A stretch of DNA of 20,580 nucleotides from JAEXNA01 sp037968995 (lineage in GTDB: Bacteria > Vulcanimicrobiota > Xenobia > Xenobiales > JADMJV01): NCBI GenBank assembly GCA_037968995.1, contig JBBKWP010000349.1:1-20580 (forward strand), given 5' to 3'. Below, in pieces: positions 7,296 to 14,925 of the stretch. A program made the position numbers and the translations under genes. Each line of letters starts with the position of its first letter. Position 1 is the stretch's first letter. The notes under the pieces were generated by a model. That model saw nothing but the letters and a program-made list of their open reading frames with translations, was not told the DNA's origin and searched no databases.

Positions 7296-7673
7296 TTAGC
7301 CCGGAGGAGTCAGGAATGCGACAAGGCTCGCTTCCGACAAAGCCAGAAAAGAAAGAGCGACGAGGCAGGCTCGCCAGACCTTGCTGTTCTTGGTGGGCAA
7401 CTGAATGGCACCCACCAACAAAAGGAGGGAAACAGATTGCAGCATCAGCATCTGGATCTCTGTAGCTCCGAATCCCGCTCCAATTTTCGCGGTTTCTCCA
7501 TTGAAAGCGAAGACCCAAACGCAGCCCATGAAGGCGCAAAACAGTAGAAAGTTTAAAACTGATAGATATGGCGCCTGTCGATGTCGCACGCCTGTTGGTT
7601 CCCTGTGCAATGTCTCTATCCTACTGAAAAGTGAAAAATAATCAATCTTTTTGTTCGAAGCGTCGTGCTTCAT
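7296..7673 (-). CDS. Hypothetical three-helix membrane protein
   Basis: From the ATG at 7673 the frame gives 125 residues: about 35 polar residues (MKHDASNKKIDYFSLFSR...) and then three hydrophobic helices. They are around YLSVLNFLLFCAFMGCVWVF, IQMLMLQSVSLLLLVGAI and ACLVALSFLALSEASLVAFL. I do not recognise the family. The open frame continues upstream, but that part lies inside the patatin gene in another frame and is a shadow. The start overlaps the end of the patatin gene by 32 bp, typical of translational coupling, and suggests that the two products are made together. No ribosome-binding site of its own is visible. It could serve as a membrane partner of the patatin protein; that is inference only. 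Confidence 0.6.
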   Translation of the reverse strand: MKHDASNKKIDYFSLFSRIETLHREPTGVRHRQAPYLSVLNFLLFCAFMGCVWVFAFNGETAKIGAGFGATEIQMLMLQSVSLLLLVGAIQLPTKNSKVWRACLVALSFLALSEASLVAFLTPPG

Positions 7674-10600
7674 ATTCCGTGGCGCTCGCTGACAGTGCAG
7701 CCCCGCCCGCACCCCGCGCAATCTCGAAAATATCGGCTTCCTCGTGGGCACCCGGACGAAAATTGTATCCATCGGCAACGCGGGCGAGGTCACCCTTTCC
7801 GTTACGCTCTCCAGGTCGGTCGTCGACATAGGAGTCGAACAGTCCAGCCGCCACTTTCCCCAACAGTGTCGGTGGGCGCTGACTCTTTTGAACCAGAGCG
7901 TCCCCTTTTTCTTTGGACATAAACGGCAAACCAGCATCCTTGGCGTGAATCAAACTCATCAGGGAAAGGTCTTCACGACTGCCCTGGAGGATGGGTGCCG
8001 ACTGCTCATCGGGCCGGGCCAAGTTGAAACCGAGAACCGCCCGACCGATACCTTGTGTCTTCATCCGCTGAAGATAGTCGTCCATTCTTGGCATGAACGT
8101 GCTGTAAAGTTCTCGATTGTGGGCATCGATCACCCCCAGGTTGGCGGTATCAAAATTCAAGGTGTCAAGGGAGACCCACTCCCCCGTTTCAGGGTCCCTG
8201 GCACGAGTGTGAGCGGGCAGAACCACCAAGGCACGATCCGCCTCATCGCGGTTGGCCGAACTCAAGGATAGGTTGTCGACGACGCCGCCATCACACAACT
8301 GCAACCGTGAGTGCTTGAGGCTTCCGTTTTCAGGGCGCGCTACTAACATTTGAGGCGTCTGGAAAAATCCCGGAACCGCCGCCGATGAGACAAGCGCCCC
8401 CACCACATCGAAATTCGGAGTCTTTTCGCTGCTGAAAGTGAAGCGACCGTCGGTGTCGAGATTCTCCCGCAGACTGTCCTCAGGCTCGAGATCTCCGTTG
8501 AGCAGAGTGGTGACCAATTTCAGCTTGTGAGGAAGGTCGGAAAACAGAATCGGTCTCCCCTCAATTCCGAGCTTCTCGGAAAGCAGACCGTAAAAGGTTT
8601 GATACATCTTTTGGGTTGTGAAGAGTCCGGTGCGGTCCACACCGCGCACTTTCGGGTCCACTCCACCCATCATCCAAACAGCATCGGCGTTGAACGCTTT
8701 GAAATCGATCGTCTCCAAAACTCCCAGCATTTCAGTCGGTTCAAAACCCGCCGCCAGCAAGATGGCCACCAATGAACCCGCCGATGTCCCTACGAACTCG
8801 TCGATCTCATAGCCGTGCTCAGAATTCGCGAAGGCGTTCTCGAACTGTTTGAGGCATTCGACATAGGCGAACCCTCGCCCACCGCCTCCTTCAAAGACCT
8901 GACTCAGCTTGAGAGGATTCGGGTCCGCGGGGTTACCCATACGGACATTCGTCTGAGCCGATGCGTTCAGCGCGGTGACGTGCGCTCCGGCTTCAGGAGC
9001 GGAGAAGTATTCGCTGACTCCCAGCGGATTTTTCTCGAAGTCTCCGGACAGTCTGTTGATGATCAGGTCCACCTCGCTATATCGGTGATCCATGCCGTTC
9101 AGGAAATTCAGCAACTGAGCGTGCCTTCGCGCTTCCTGGCCCAAAGGAGTTCGGGGTGATCTGTCCGCGAAATCGCGTAACTCTTTGAGCGCGACTTTGA
9201 GATCCGCTCCGGAGACTCTGCCGTCGACAACGGCTGAAATGTCGAGTCCTCGGTAGGCAGATCCCAACCCTTCCACGAGGCGTCCTTCACGAGCCTTGAG
9301 CGCTGGAGTTTCCGCTTGGGCAAGGTCTTTGATTTCGTCGATCAGGGCCCGGCGCTCCGAGATTCCCAGCCCATCCAAGGTGTGATCGACGACCTCGTTG
9401 AGGGCAATCGATCGATCGTAAGGTCTCTTCAAAACAAAGGGTCCATGACGACAGTCGAGTTCTGTCAGTTCGGGGGCCTGGGGCGGTGAAACCTCGGAAA
9501 ATTCGGGAGAACCTGGTTGACGGAGGTTCCACTCGAAGAGCGCCTTGGGAAGCACTCCAAGAAGGTCTTCACGGTAGGCTCGAGGAGCTTCCCTCAGCAT
9601 CTTCACCCAATGGGTCTGAACACCGGTGAGAACATCGCGATCTAAGGCCACCATGGAGTCCACCCATCGGGCTTCGCCTTTGCTCTCTCGAATCCGCGTG
9701 AGCGCTCGGGGAATCTCTCGGACGACCTCAACAGCCGGCCACGGACCGATGCCCTTTTCCCCGTCGAGCCAGGGCGGAGTCAACTGCTCCTTAAAGGTCT
9801 CAAGCTGTTTTGAGAGAGTAGGATCCGCGGCTTTCAAGAAGGGTAGAAACTCCCTTGAGGTGGACTCTTGGCGGGCCGTGAGCCAAGCGAAGTACAAGCC
9901 GGGTTCGGCGAAACTGTCGCCCAACGAATTGTTGCGCTCTCCCAGCGAGGCGAGTGTCCGCTTGGCTACGAACTCGGTACCGGTGAACGTGGAGTAGTCC
10001 CCGTCTACGTCTACGAAGACCGGAAGTTGACCTCGACCCTCCTCGACCTCCAAACGATTCCAGATAATCGATCGTGAGTCTTCGACAGGAAAGGGATTCT
10101 CCGCAGGACGATTTGGCGAGTTCCAAAGAGAAGTGACCGACTCGGCTTCCTCCTTGAGCTCCTCGCCAAGAAAAACGAAAGCGGCTCTCGGATCGTTTGG
10201 TCCACGAAATGGCGCCTTCGCCAGTTCTTGTAAATAGGGAGCGGTCGTCTTCACGCCGTCGGCCAACTCCGTGGGCCGCATCGCCTCGTAAAAGTGCTGC
10301 TCGACCTTTAAAAGATCGTTTAAAGACAAACCCAAGGAGCTCTGGACCGGAGTAGAAAGGGCACCGAGAAGTGTTCCGAGACTGCTGACGTAGGCCTCCG
10401 GTCGTCGTTCGCGCAACCAATCGAGTGGTGCTAACGCCTCTTTACCGGTGAGCTTGGCTTCAATCCGAGAAAGCTCCTTGGCCAAAATCGTGTGTCCCAA
10501 CGTCGGCCCAATGGCCAGAGCGAGCTTAACGCCGGAGACCCAACCAGTGACCGTATGCCCTATTCTTTTGAGAAGACCTGGCTTCTTGACGCCTGCGAGT

Positions 10601-10782
10601 TTACGTAGATCGGCGGAAGTCAGTTGCTTGAGTTCTTGGCAAGAAGCATCGACTTCTTTTTGCCGAGCTAATCGGTCGACAGGTTGATCCACGACAGCCT
10701 CAACGCCTTTGGCCGGACCCGCGGGCGAATTGAGATTCTGTTGGGGTGTTGCCCCGAGCCCCCAAGAGGTCGGATTGATCAT
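7642..10782 (-). CDS. Giant patatin-like phospholipase with a ~620-residue unrecognised N-terminal region
   Basis: The 1046-residue protein has a complete patatin core in its C-terminal half. The glycine-rich oxyanion loop VFEGGGGRGFAY is at about 628-639, the nucleophile elbow GTSAGS has Ser667, and DGGVVDN has catalytic Asp831. Patatins are Ser-Asp dyad lipid acyl hydrolases (phospholipase A type). Residues 1-620 match nothing I know: a polar low-complexity start (SWGLGATPQQNLNSPAGPAKG), one hydrophobic patch near 80-100 and long charged helical stretches. A helix-loop-helix around DISAVVDGRVSGADLKVAL (514-532) resembles a degenerate EF-hand but lacks several Ca ligands. There is no signal peptide. 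The start at 10782 has an AGAGG site upstream. It follows hemW by 71 bp and overlaps the membrane-protein gene downstream. ExoU-type effectors also combine patatin with large extra regions, but similarity to them is not claimed. Confidence 0.9.
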   Translation of the reverse strand: MINPTSWGLGATPQQNLNSPAGPAKGVEAVVDQPVDRLARQKEVDASCQELKQLTSADLRKLAGVKKPGLLKRIGHTVTGWVSGVKLALAIGPTLGHTILAKELSRIEAKLTGKEALAPLDWLRERRPEAYVSSLGTLLGALSTPVQSSLGLSLNDLLKVEQHFYEAMRPTELADGVKTTAPYLQELAKAPFRGPNDPRAAFVFLGEELKEEAESVTSLWNSPNRPAENPFPVEDSRSIIWNRLEVEEGRGQLPVFVDVDGDYSTFTGTEFVAKRTLASLGERNNSLGDSFAEPGLYFAWLTARQESTSREFLPFLKAADPTLSKQLETFKEQLTPPWLDGEKGIGPWPAVEVVREIPRALTRIRESKGEARWVDSMVALDRDVLTGVQTHWVKMLREAPRAYREDLLGVLPKALFEWNLRQPGSPEFSEVSPPQAPELTELDCRHGPFVLKRPYDRSIALNEVVDHTLDGLGISERRALIDEIKDLAQAETPALKAREGRLVEGLGSAYRGLDISAVVDGRVSGADLKVALKELRDFADRSPRTPLGQEARRHAQLLNFLNGMDHRYSEVDLIINRLSGDFEKNPLGVSEYFSAPEAGAHVTALNASAQTNVRMGNPADPNPLKLSQVFEGGGGRGFAYVECLKQFENAFANSEHGYEIDEFVGTSAGSLVAILLAAGFEPTEMLGVLETIDFKAFNADAVWMMGGVDPKVRGVDRTGLFTTQKMYQTFYGLLSEKLGIEGRPILFSDLPHKLKLVTTLLNGDLEPEDSLRENLDTDGRFTFSSEKTPNFDVVGALVSSAAVPGFFQTPQMLVARPENGSLKHSRLQLCDGGVVDNLSLSSANRDEADRALVVLPAHTRARDPETGEWVSLDTLNFDTANLGVIDAHNRELYSTFMPRMDDYLQRMKTQGIGRAVLGFNLARPDEQSAPILQGSREDLSLMSLIHAKDAGLPFMSKEKGDALVQKSQRPPTLLGKVAAGLFDSYVDDRPGERNGKGDLARVADGYNFRPGAHEEADIFEIARGAGGAALSASATEYEARRFEQKD

Positions 10783-10853
10783 AACAACCGTCGACCTCTG
10801 ATGCTAAAACACTTTTCCACTATCTCAGTATACCCTATGACGTTCCTTGGAAG

Positions 10854-12059
10854 TTACGAAAATGAAAACATGACGCTGAAGAGTTCTATACACACCTCTG
10901 AGTGGAAATCCCAGCCCGCGCGGGTTAGAGAAAATCGGTCTCCAATCCTGCGCCACCAATGAGATGGAAGTCTTGCGAAAAAGGTCTCCACCTGCCCGCG
11001 CTCGAGACCGGGAAAGCGTTGACACAACTCGTTCAAACAGACTCCCCTGTCGATCCTGAGCCCCATCATGAGTCGATCCTTGACGGCGCCGTCTTGACTC
11101 CTGCGCTCAGCGAAGTTTACCGGACTTCGGCCCGTGGCCAGTGCTTTCTGATAGTAGACCGGCGGCTTGATGCGTTCGGTCCGCCAACCATCGTAATACG
11201 AGACCGCCCCGCAGCCAACCCCTATGTAAGGAACGTCCGACCAATAGAGCAGGTTATGCTGGCACTCCCGGCCGGGTCTCGACCAGTTGCTGACTTCGTA
11301 GCGGTGGAATCCAGCCTCGCTCAGCACGGCGATAGCTACGTCGTCCATCTCGGCGCGGAGGTCGTCGGAGGGCATCTGGAGTTCTCCCTGGGCTAACTGC
11401 TTCTCAAGCCGAGTTGAAGGCTCCACCGTCAAATGATAGATAGAGAAATGCTCCGGTTCTAGGGCTAGGGAGCGCTCCAGACTTTCTTTCCATTGGTCTA
11501 AGGTCTGGTCGGGAAAACCGTAGATCAGATCCAGTGACAGATTATCAAAGCCGGCGACACGAGCCTGCTGGAAAGTGATCTCGATATCCGCGGCGCTGTG
11601 GACGCGCCCAACCTGTTCCAAAAGTTTCGGCTGGAAGGCCTGGGCTCCAAAAGAGAGCCGGTTCAATCCCAATTCCAAAAGACGTTCGAAGCCTCGCTCA
11701 CTCAACGTTCCAGGATTGACTTCCAGGGTGTTCTCGAAATCCGGTGTCCACTCGAAGGTGGAATTGAGCCGTTCCACCACCTCCGCCAAAAGAGGCAGTG
11801 GCATCAGCGACGGGGTGCCCCCACCCCAAAAGACGGTCCGGACTCGGGCCGGTGCTTGAGCTCCAAGGTCGAGCAAGAAGGCGTGATGGTAGTCGAGATA
11901 AGCCCGCTCGGCATCCGGCGGTACTAAGTGGGCATTGAAGTCGCAATAGCTACAACGTTGCCGACAGTACGGGAAATGAAGATAAAGACCTACACTTTCT
12001 CGCGAGGCAAGAGTCTCCGGGGCACTATCGAATCGTTGATTATGACTCAATTCCGTCAT
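10854..12059 (-). CDS. hemW: Radical SAM heme chaperone HemW
   Basis: The 401-residue protein has the radical SAM cluster motif CRQRCSYC (Cys32, Cys36, Cys39) inside GLYLHFPYC...CDF, the form of the HemN/HemW family. GGGTPS (79-84) and the LEVNPGTL and LSFGAQAF segments follow, and a C-terminal HemN-type domain is present. The YLHFPYC opening and the length of about 400 residues fit HemW, a heme-binding chaperone, rather than coproporphyrinogen oxidase HemN (about 450 residues), which also has an extra N-terminal part. No in-frame start lies between 12059 and the conserved GLYLHFPYC, so the start at 12059 is well fixed even though no ribosome-binding site is visible. This start overlaps head-to-head with the lipoprotein gene starting at 12042. 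Confidence 0.92.
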   Translation of the reverse strand: MTELSHNQRFDSAPETLASRESVGLYLHFPYCRQRCSYCDFNAHLVPPDAERAYLDYHHAFLLDLGAQAPARVRTVFWGGGTPSLMPLPLLAEVVERLNSTFEWTPDFENTLEVNPGTLSERGFERLLELGLNRLSFGAQAFQPKLLEQVGRVHSAADIEITFQQARVAGFDNLSLDLIYGFPDQTLDQWKESLERSLALEPEHFSIYHLTVEPSTRLEKQLAQGELQMPSDDLRAEMDDVAIAVLSEAGFHRYEVSNWSRPGRECQHNLLYWSDVPYIGVGCGAVSYYDGWRTERIKPPVYYQKALATGRSPVNFAERRSQDGAVKDRLMMGLRIDRGVCLNELCQRFPGLERGQVETFFARLPSHWWRRIGDRFSLTRAGWDFHSEVCIELFSVMFSFS

Positions 12060-12743
12060 GGTCGCTATGGCGCGGCCGCGCTCCTTTTATCCGCTGGACT
12101 CCTTGGCGCGTGCGCGGGCGTCCCCAGCTCGCCGCCAGCAAGCGAAGTGACCGCCCCCGAAGGTATGGTGTACGTTCAGGCTGGGGAGTTCCTTACCGGC
12201 TCCAAGGACTTTGAGGCCGATCCGGATGTCGGCGCTGTTCGGACGGTGGCTATTGGCGCCTTCTTCATCGACCGCACAGAAGTGAGCAACGCCGAAGTCA
12301 AGAAGGTCTGGCCGGAACACTCCATTTTCCCAGGCCAAGAAGAGATGCCCGCCACCGAACTGTCCTGGAACGATACCGTAGACATTCTAGCTAGGATGGG
12401 AAAGCGACTTCCCACTTCACTGGAATGGGAAAAAGCCGCCCGCGGTACCGATGGCCGCACCTTCCCATGGGGCAACGATGCCAATTTTGACGGGCGGGCC
12501 CACGTGGGTACTCCCAAGGAGCACACGTCATGTGCTTGGGGCGACCTCGTTCCGGTGACATCCAACCCCAAAGGCGCCAGCCCCTACGGCCTTTTGAACA
12601 CCGTAGGGAACGCCTTTGAGTGGGTAGCGGACCCGCCGACGAAACAGCGCCCTTACCACATCATCCGAGGTGGAGCTTTCGGCTATCCCCCGCTCAACAA
12701 TCGACTCGACACGGTCACCTACGAACAGCCGGGGGCCACCTGA
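12042..12743 (+). CDS. SUMF1/FGE-fold lipoprotein, C-terminus cut by an in-frame TGA
   Basis: The 233-residue protein starts MTQFRHGRYGAAALLLSAG and has a lipobox LGAC (Cys24), so it should be lipidated and exported. The rest is a formylglycine-generating-enzyme fold: GMVYVQAGEFLTGS (41-54), FFIDRTEVSNAEV (74-86), GKRLPTSLEWEKAARGTDGR (120-139), FPWG, SPYGLLNTVGNAFEWV and IIRGGAF (207-213). The two catalytic Cys of true FGE in the RGGS-to-R segment are absent (here RGGAFGYPPLNNRLD). A binding or structural role, as in PvdO-like proteins, is therefore more likely than sulfatase activation. After PGAT the frame meets TGA (12741-12743). Behind it the same frame still encodes NEVGFRGAKS, the conserved family ending, and stops with TAA at 12795-12797. 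This looks like a nonsense change, most simply CGA to TGA. The 5' end overlaps hemW. Confidence 0.85.
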   Translation: MTQFRHGRYGAAALLLSAGLLGACAGVPSSPPASEVTAPEGMVYVQAGEFLTGSKDFEADPDVGAVRTVAIGAFFIDRTEVSNAEVKKVWPEHSIFPGQEEMPATELSWNDTVDILARMGKRLPTSLEWEKAARGTDGRTFPWGNDANFDGRAHVGTPKEHTSCAWGDLVPVTSNPKGASPYGLLNTVGNAFEWVADPPTKQRPYHIIRGGAFGYPPLNNRLDTVTYEQPGAT

Positions 12744-12753
12744 AACGAGGTCG

Positions 12754-12772
12754 GATTTCGCGGCGCGAAATC
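12754..12772. repeat. Perfect hairpin just after the in-frame TGA of the lipoprotein gene
   Basis: GATTTCGC (12754-12761) and GCGAAATC (12765-12772) form a perfect 8-bp stem around a GGC loop. The loop begins 18 bases after the TGA. There is no T-run on either side, so it is not a standard terminator. It lies in the coding extension (GFRGAKS), where the codons themselves could create the symmetry. It may slow ribosomes or polymerase between the convergent lipoprotein and ftsH genes, or be a chance palindrome. Confidence 0.6.
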
Positions 12773-12793
12773 TTACCCCTTGACCCCCAAAAG

Positions 12794-14746
12794 CTAAGCC
12801 GGGTTCGGCGTCGGCCCGACCGTCAACCCGGCGCCGCCCTTGCGAGACTTCTCTTCCTTCTTAGCTGGAGCGCTCTCCTGGGCGGCTAGATTCTCGGCGA
12901 TCTCCGACTCACGGTCTTCCACGGCTTGGGCACGAACCGAAAGCCCCAGGATGCGGTCGAGATCTGCATCGTCTAGCACCTCAGCCGAAATCAGTTCGGT
13001 AGCGAAAAGCTCCAAAGCTTCTTTCTGAGTTTCCAAGATACTGTAGGCTCTCTCGTACTGAGACTTCACAAGGTCCATGACCTCTTCATCGATCTGTCGA
13101 GCGAAAGACTCTGAAAGCTCGTGCCCGCCCTGCTGTAAGTCGCGCCCCAGAAAAATCTGCGACTGCCGACCGGAGAAGTTGATCGGTCCGAGCGCCTTGC
13201 TCATACCGTAACGGCAGACCATATCACGCGCGATAGACGTCGCCCGTTCAATGTCGTTAGAAGCGCCCGTCGTCATCTCATCGAAAATCAACTCTTCAGC
13301 GGCCCGACCGCCCATCAAAACAGCAATATTCGCGATCATCTCCTCGCGGGTATGATTGTAGCGATCCTCTTCGGGAATCATGGCGGTGACCCCCATCGTC
13401 ATACCACGAGGCAAAATGGTCACTTTGCGCACTGGGTCCGCTTGAGGGATGGCCCGAGCCACCATAGCGTGACCGGCTTCGTGGTAGGCCGTGACTTCAC
13501 GTTCTCGTTCCGGAATCACACGGCTTTTGCGCTCGGGGCCCATCATGACACGGTCGATAGCTTCTTCACAGTCGTCCATATTAATGGCGTCCCGACCCGC
13601 TCGGGCCGCCTGCAGAGCCGCCTCATTGAGCAAGTTCTCAAGATCGGCCCCGGAAAAACCCGGAGTTCGACGGGCCAATTTGCGTACATCCACGCTGGTG
13701 TCGAGCGGCTTGCCCTTGCTGTGCACTTTCAAAATCGAGATGCGACCCGTGATATCAGGTTTATCGACGACCACGCGACGGTCGAATCGACCGGGACGCA
13801 AGAGTGCGGGATCAAGAACATCGGGACGGTTAGTGGCCGCCAGTACGATCACGTTTTGAGTGGTATCGAACCCGTCCATCTCCACGAGCAATTGGTTCAA
13901 CGTTTGCTCGCGCTCATCATGTCCGCCACCGAGGCCTGTGCCTCGCTGGCGCCCGACGGCGTCGATCTCATCCACAAAAACGATACAAGGCGACGTCTTC
14001 TTGGCCTGTTCAAAAAGATCGCGCACCCTCGACGCGCCGACGCCCACGAACATTTCCACGAAATCCGAACCGCTGATGTAATAGAAGGGAACGCCGGCCT
14101 CGCCGGCCACCGCTCTTCCAAGGAGCGTTTTCCCGGTTCCGGGAGAGCCTACTAACAGAACACCTTTGGGGATTCGCGCGCCCAGCTTCTGATACTTCTT
14201 AGGAAACTTCAAGTAGTCGACGATTTCCGTCAACTCTTCTTTGGCTTCGACAACACCTTGAACATCATCGAAAGTGACTTTCACTCGAGTATCGGAGACG
14301 AGTTTGTGTCTACTCCGTCCGAAACTGAAGGCCTGTCCCCCTGAAGACTGTGCTTGACGCATCAGCATGAAGAGGAATCCCACCAGAATGACCAGCGGAA
14401 CGATCTGGAGCAACTGGCTCCACCACTGATTTCCATCGGCTTCTTTGATGGTTAAGGCGACGCCTCGGTCACGAACTTCTTGCTCGGGTGAGGGACGCAT
14501 TTCCGGTCGGAAGTAGGTGTAGAACTTAGTAGCAGCTCCCTTTTCAGGTTTGCGATAGGTTCCCGTCAACTGAGTTCCCGAACCTTCAATCACGACGTCC
14601 GCCACGGACTGTGAGTCCAGCAGCTGCAAAAAGTCACTGTATTTGATGGATTTTGGGGCTGTGTCCTTATGGACGCTGTAGAAGACCGAGGCGAGGCCTA
14701 CGGCGATCAAAGCCAAAATCACCAGGTGCCGCAGCATCCTGTGCAT
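12794..14746 (-). CDS. ftsH: ATP-dependent zinc metalloprotease FtsH
   Basis: The 650-residue protein has an N-terminal helix (about 6-24), a periplasmic part and a second helix (about 112-129). The AAA+ domain follows, with Walker A GSPGTGKT (200-207), Walker B IVFVDEID (255-262) and the second region of homology ATNRPDVLDPALLRPGRFDR. The M41 protease domain has zinc motif HEAGH (422-426). A variable Lys/Glu-rich tail ends the protein. FtsH hexamers in the inner membrane degrade misplaced membrane proteins and short-lived regulators. The start at 14746 has an AAGGAGGAA site at ideal distance. It lies 179 bp after tilS; that gap shows no gene or clear terminator. It converges on the lipoprotein gene, 50 bp from its stop. 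Confidence 0.98.
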   Translation of the reverse strand: MHRMLRHLVILALIAVGLASVFYSVHKDTAPKSIKYSDFLQLLDSQSVADVVIEGSGTQLTGTYRKPEKGAATKFYTYFRPEMRPSPEQEVRDRGVALTIKEADGNQWWSQLLQIVPLVILVGFLFMLMRQAQSSGGQAFSFGRSRHKLVSDTRVKVTFDDVQGVVEAKEELTEIVDYLKFPKKYQKLGARIPKGVLLVGSPGTGKTLLGRAVAGEAGVPFYYISGSDFVEMFVGVGASRVRDLFEQAKKTSPCIVFVDEIDAVGRQRGTGLGGGHDEREQTLNQLLVEMDGFDTTQNVIVLAATNRPDVLDPALLRPGRFDRRVVVDKPDITGRISILKVHSKGKPLDTSVDVRKLARRTPGFSGADLENLLNEAALQAARAGRDAINMDDCEEAIDRVMMGPERKSRVIPEREREVTAYHEAGHAMVARAIPQADPVRKVTILPRGMTMGVTAMIPEEDRYNHTREEMIANIAVLMGGRAAEELIFDEMTTGASNDIERATSIARDMVCRYGMSKALGPINFSGRQSQIFLGRDLQQGGHELSESFARQIDEEVMDLVKSQYERAYSILETQKEALELFATELISAEVLDDADLDRILGLSVRAQAVEDRESEIAENLAAQESAPAKKEEKSRKGGAGLTVGPTPNPA

Positions 14747-14925
14747 ATCTTTCCTCCTTGTGCGCCGTCGTCCTAATCATCTAAGGGTCGACGCGCTTTA
14801 GCGGGGCTTGAAAGGGAGTGTACGCCCTCTCGGAATCTTGGAAACTCTGACCGATCCAGCAATAGAAAGTTTCTCAGCGAGCCGCTGGGCGTGCCTTTCT
14901 CCGTCGCTTCGAAAACCTCATTCTT

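Noticed and set aside
10827..10832. TATACT -10-like box upstream of the patatin gene
   Set aside because: No acceptable -35 box at the right spacing, and the site lies between co-directional genes that may share a transcript.
12741..12743. Genome-wide reassignment of TGA
   Set aside because: TGA ends several complete, recognisable genes in this window at the expected family length (e.g. thrB, Nudix, DUF983).
13352..14155. Long plus-strand open frame opposite ftsH
   Set aside because: It lies wholly within the conserved AAA and protease domains of ftsH on the other strand.
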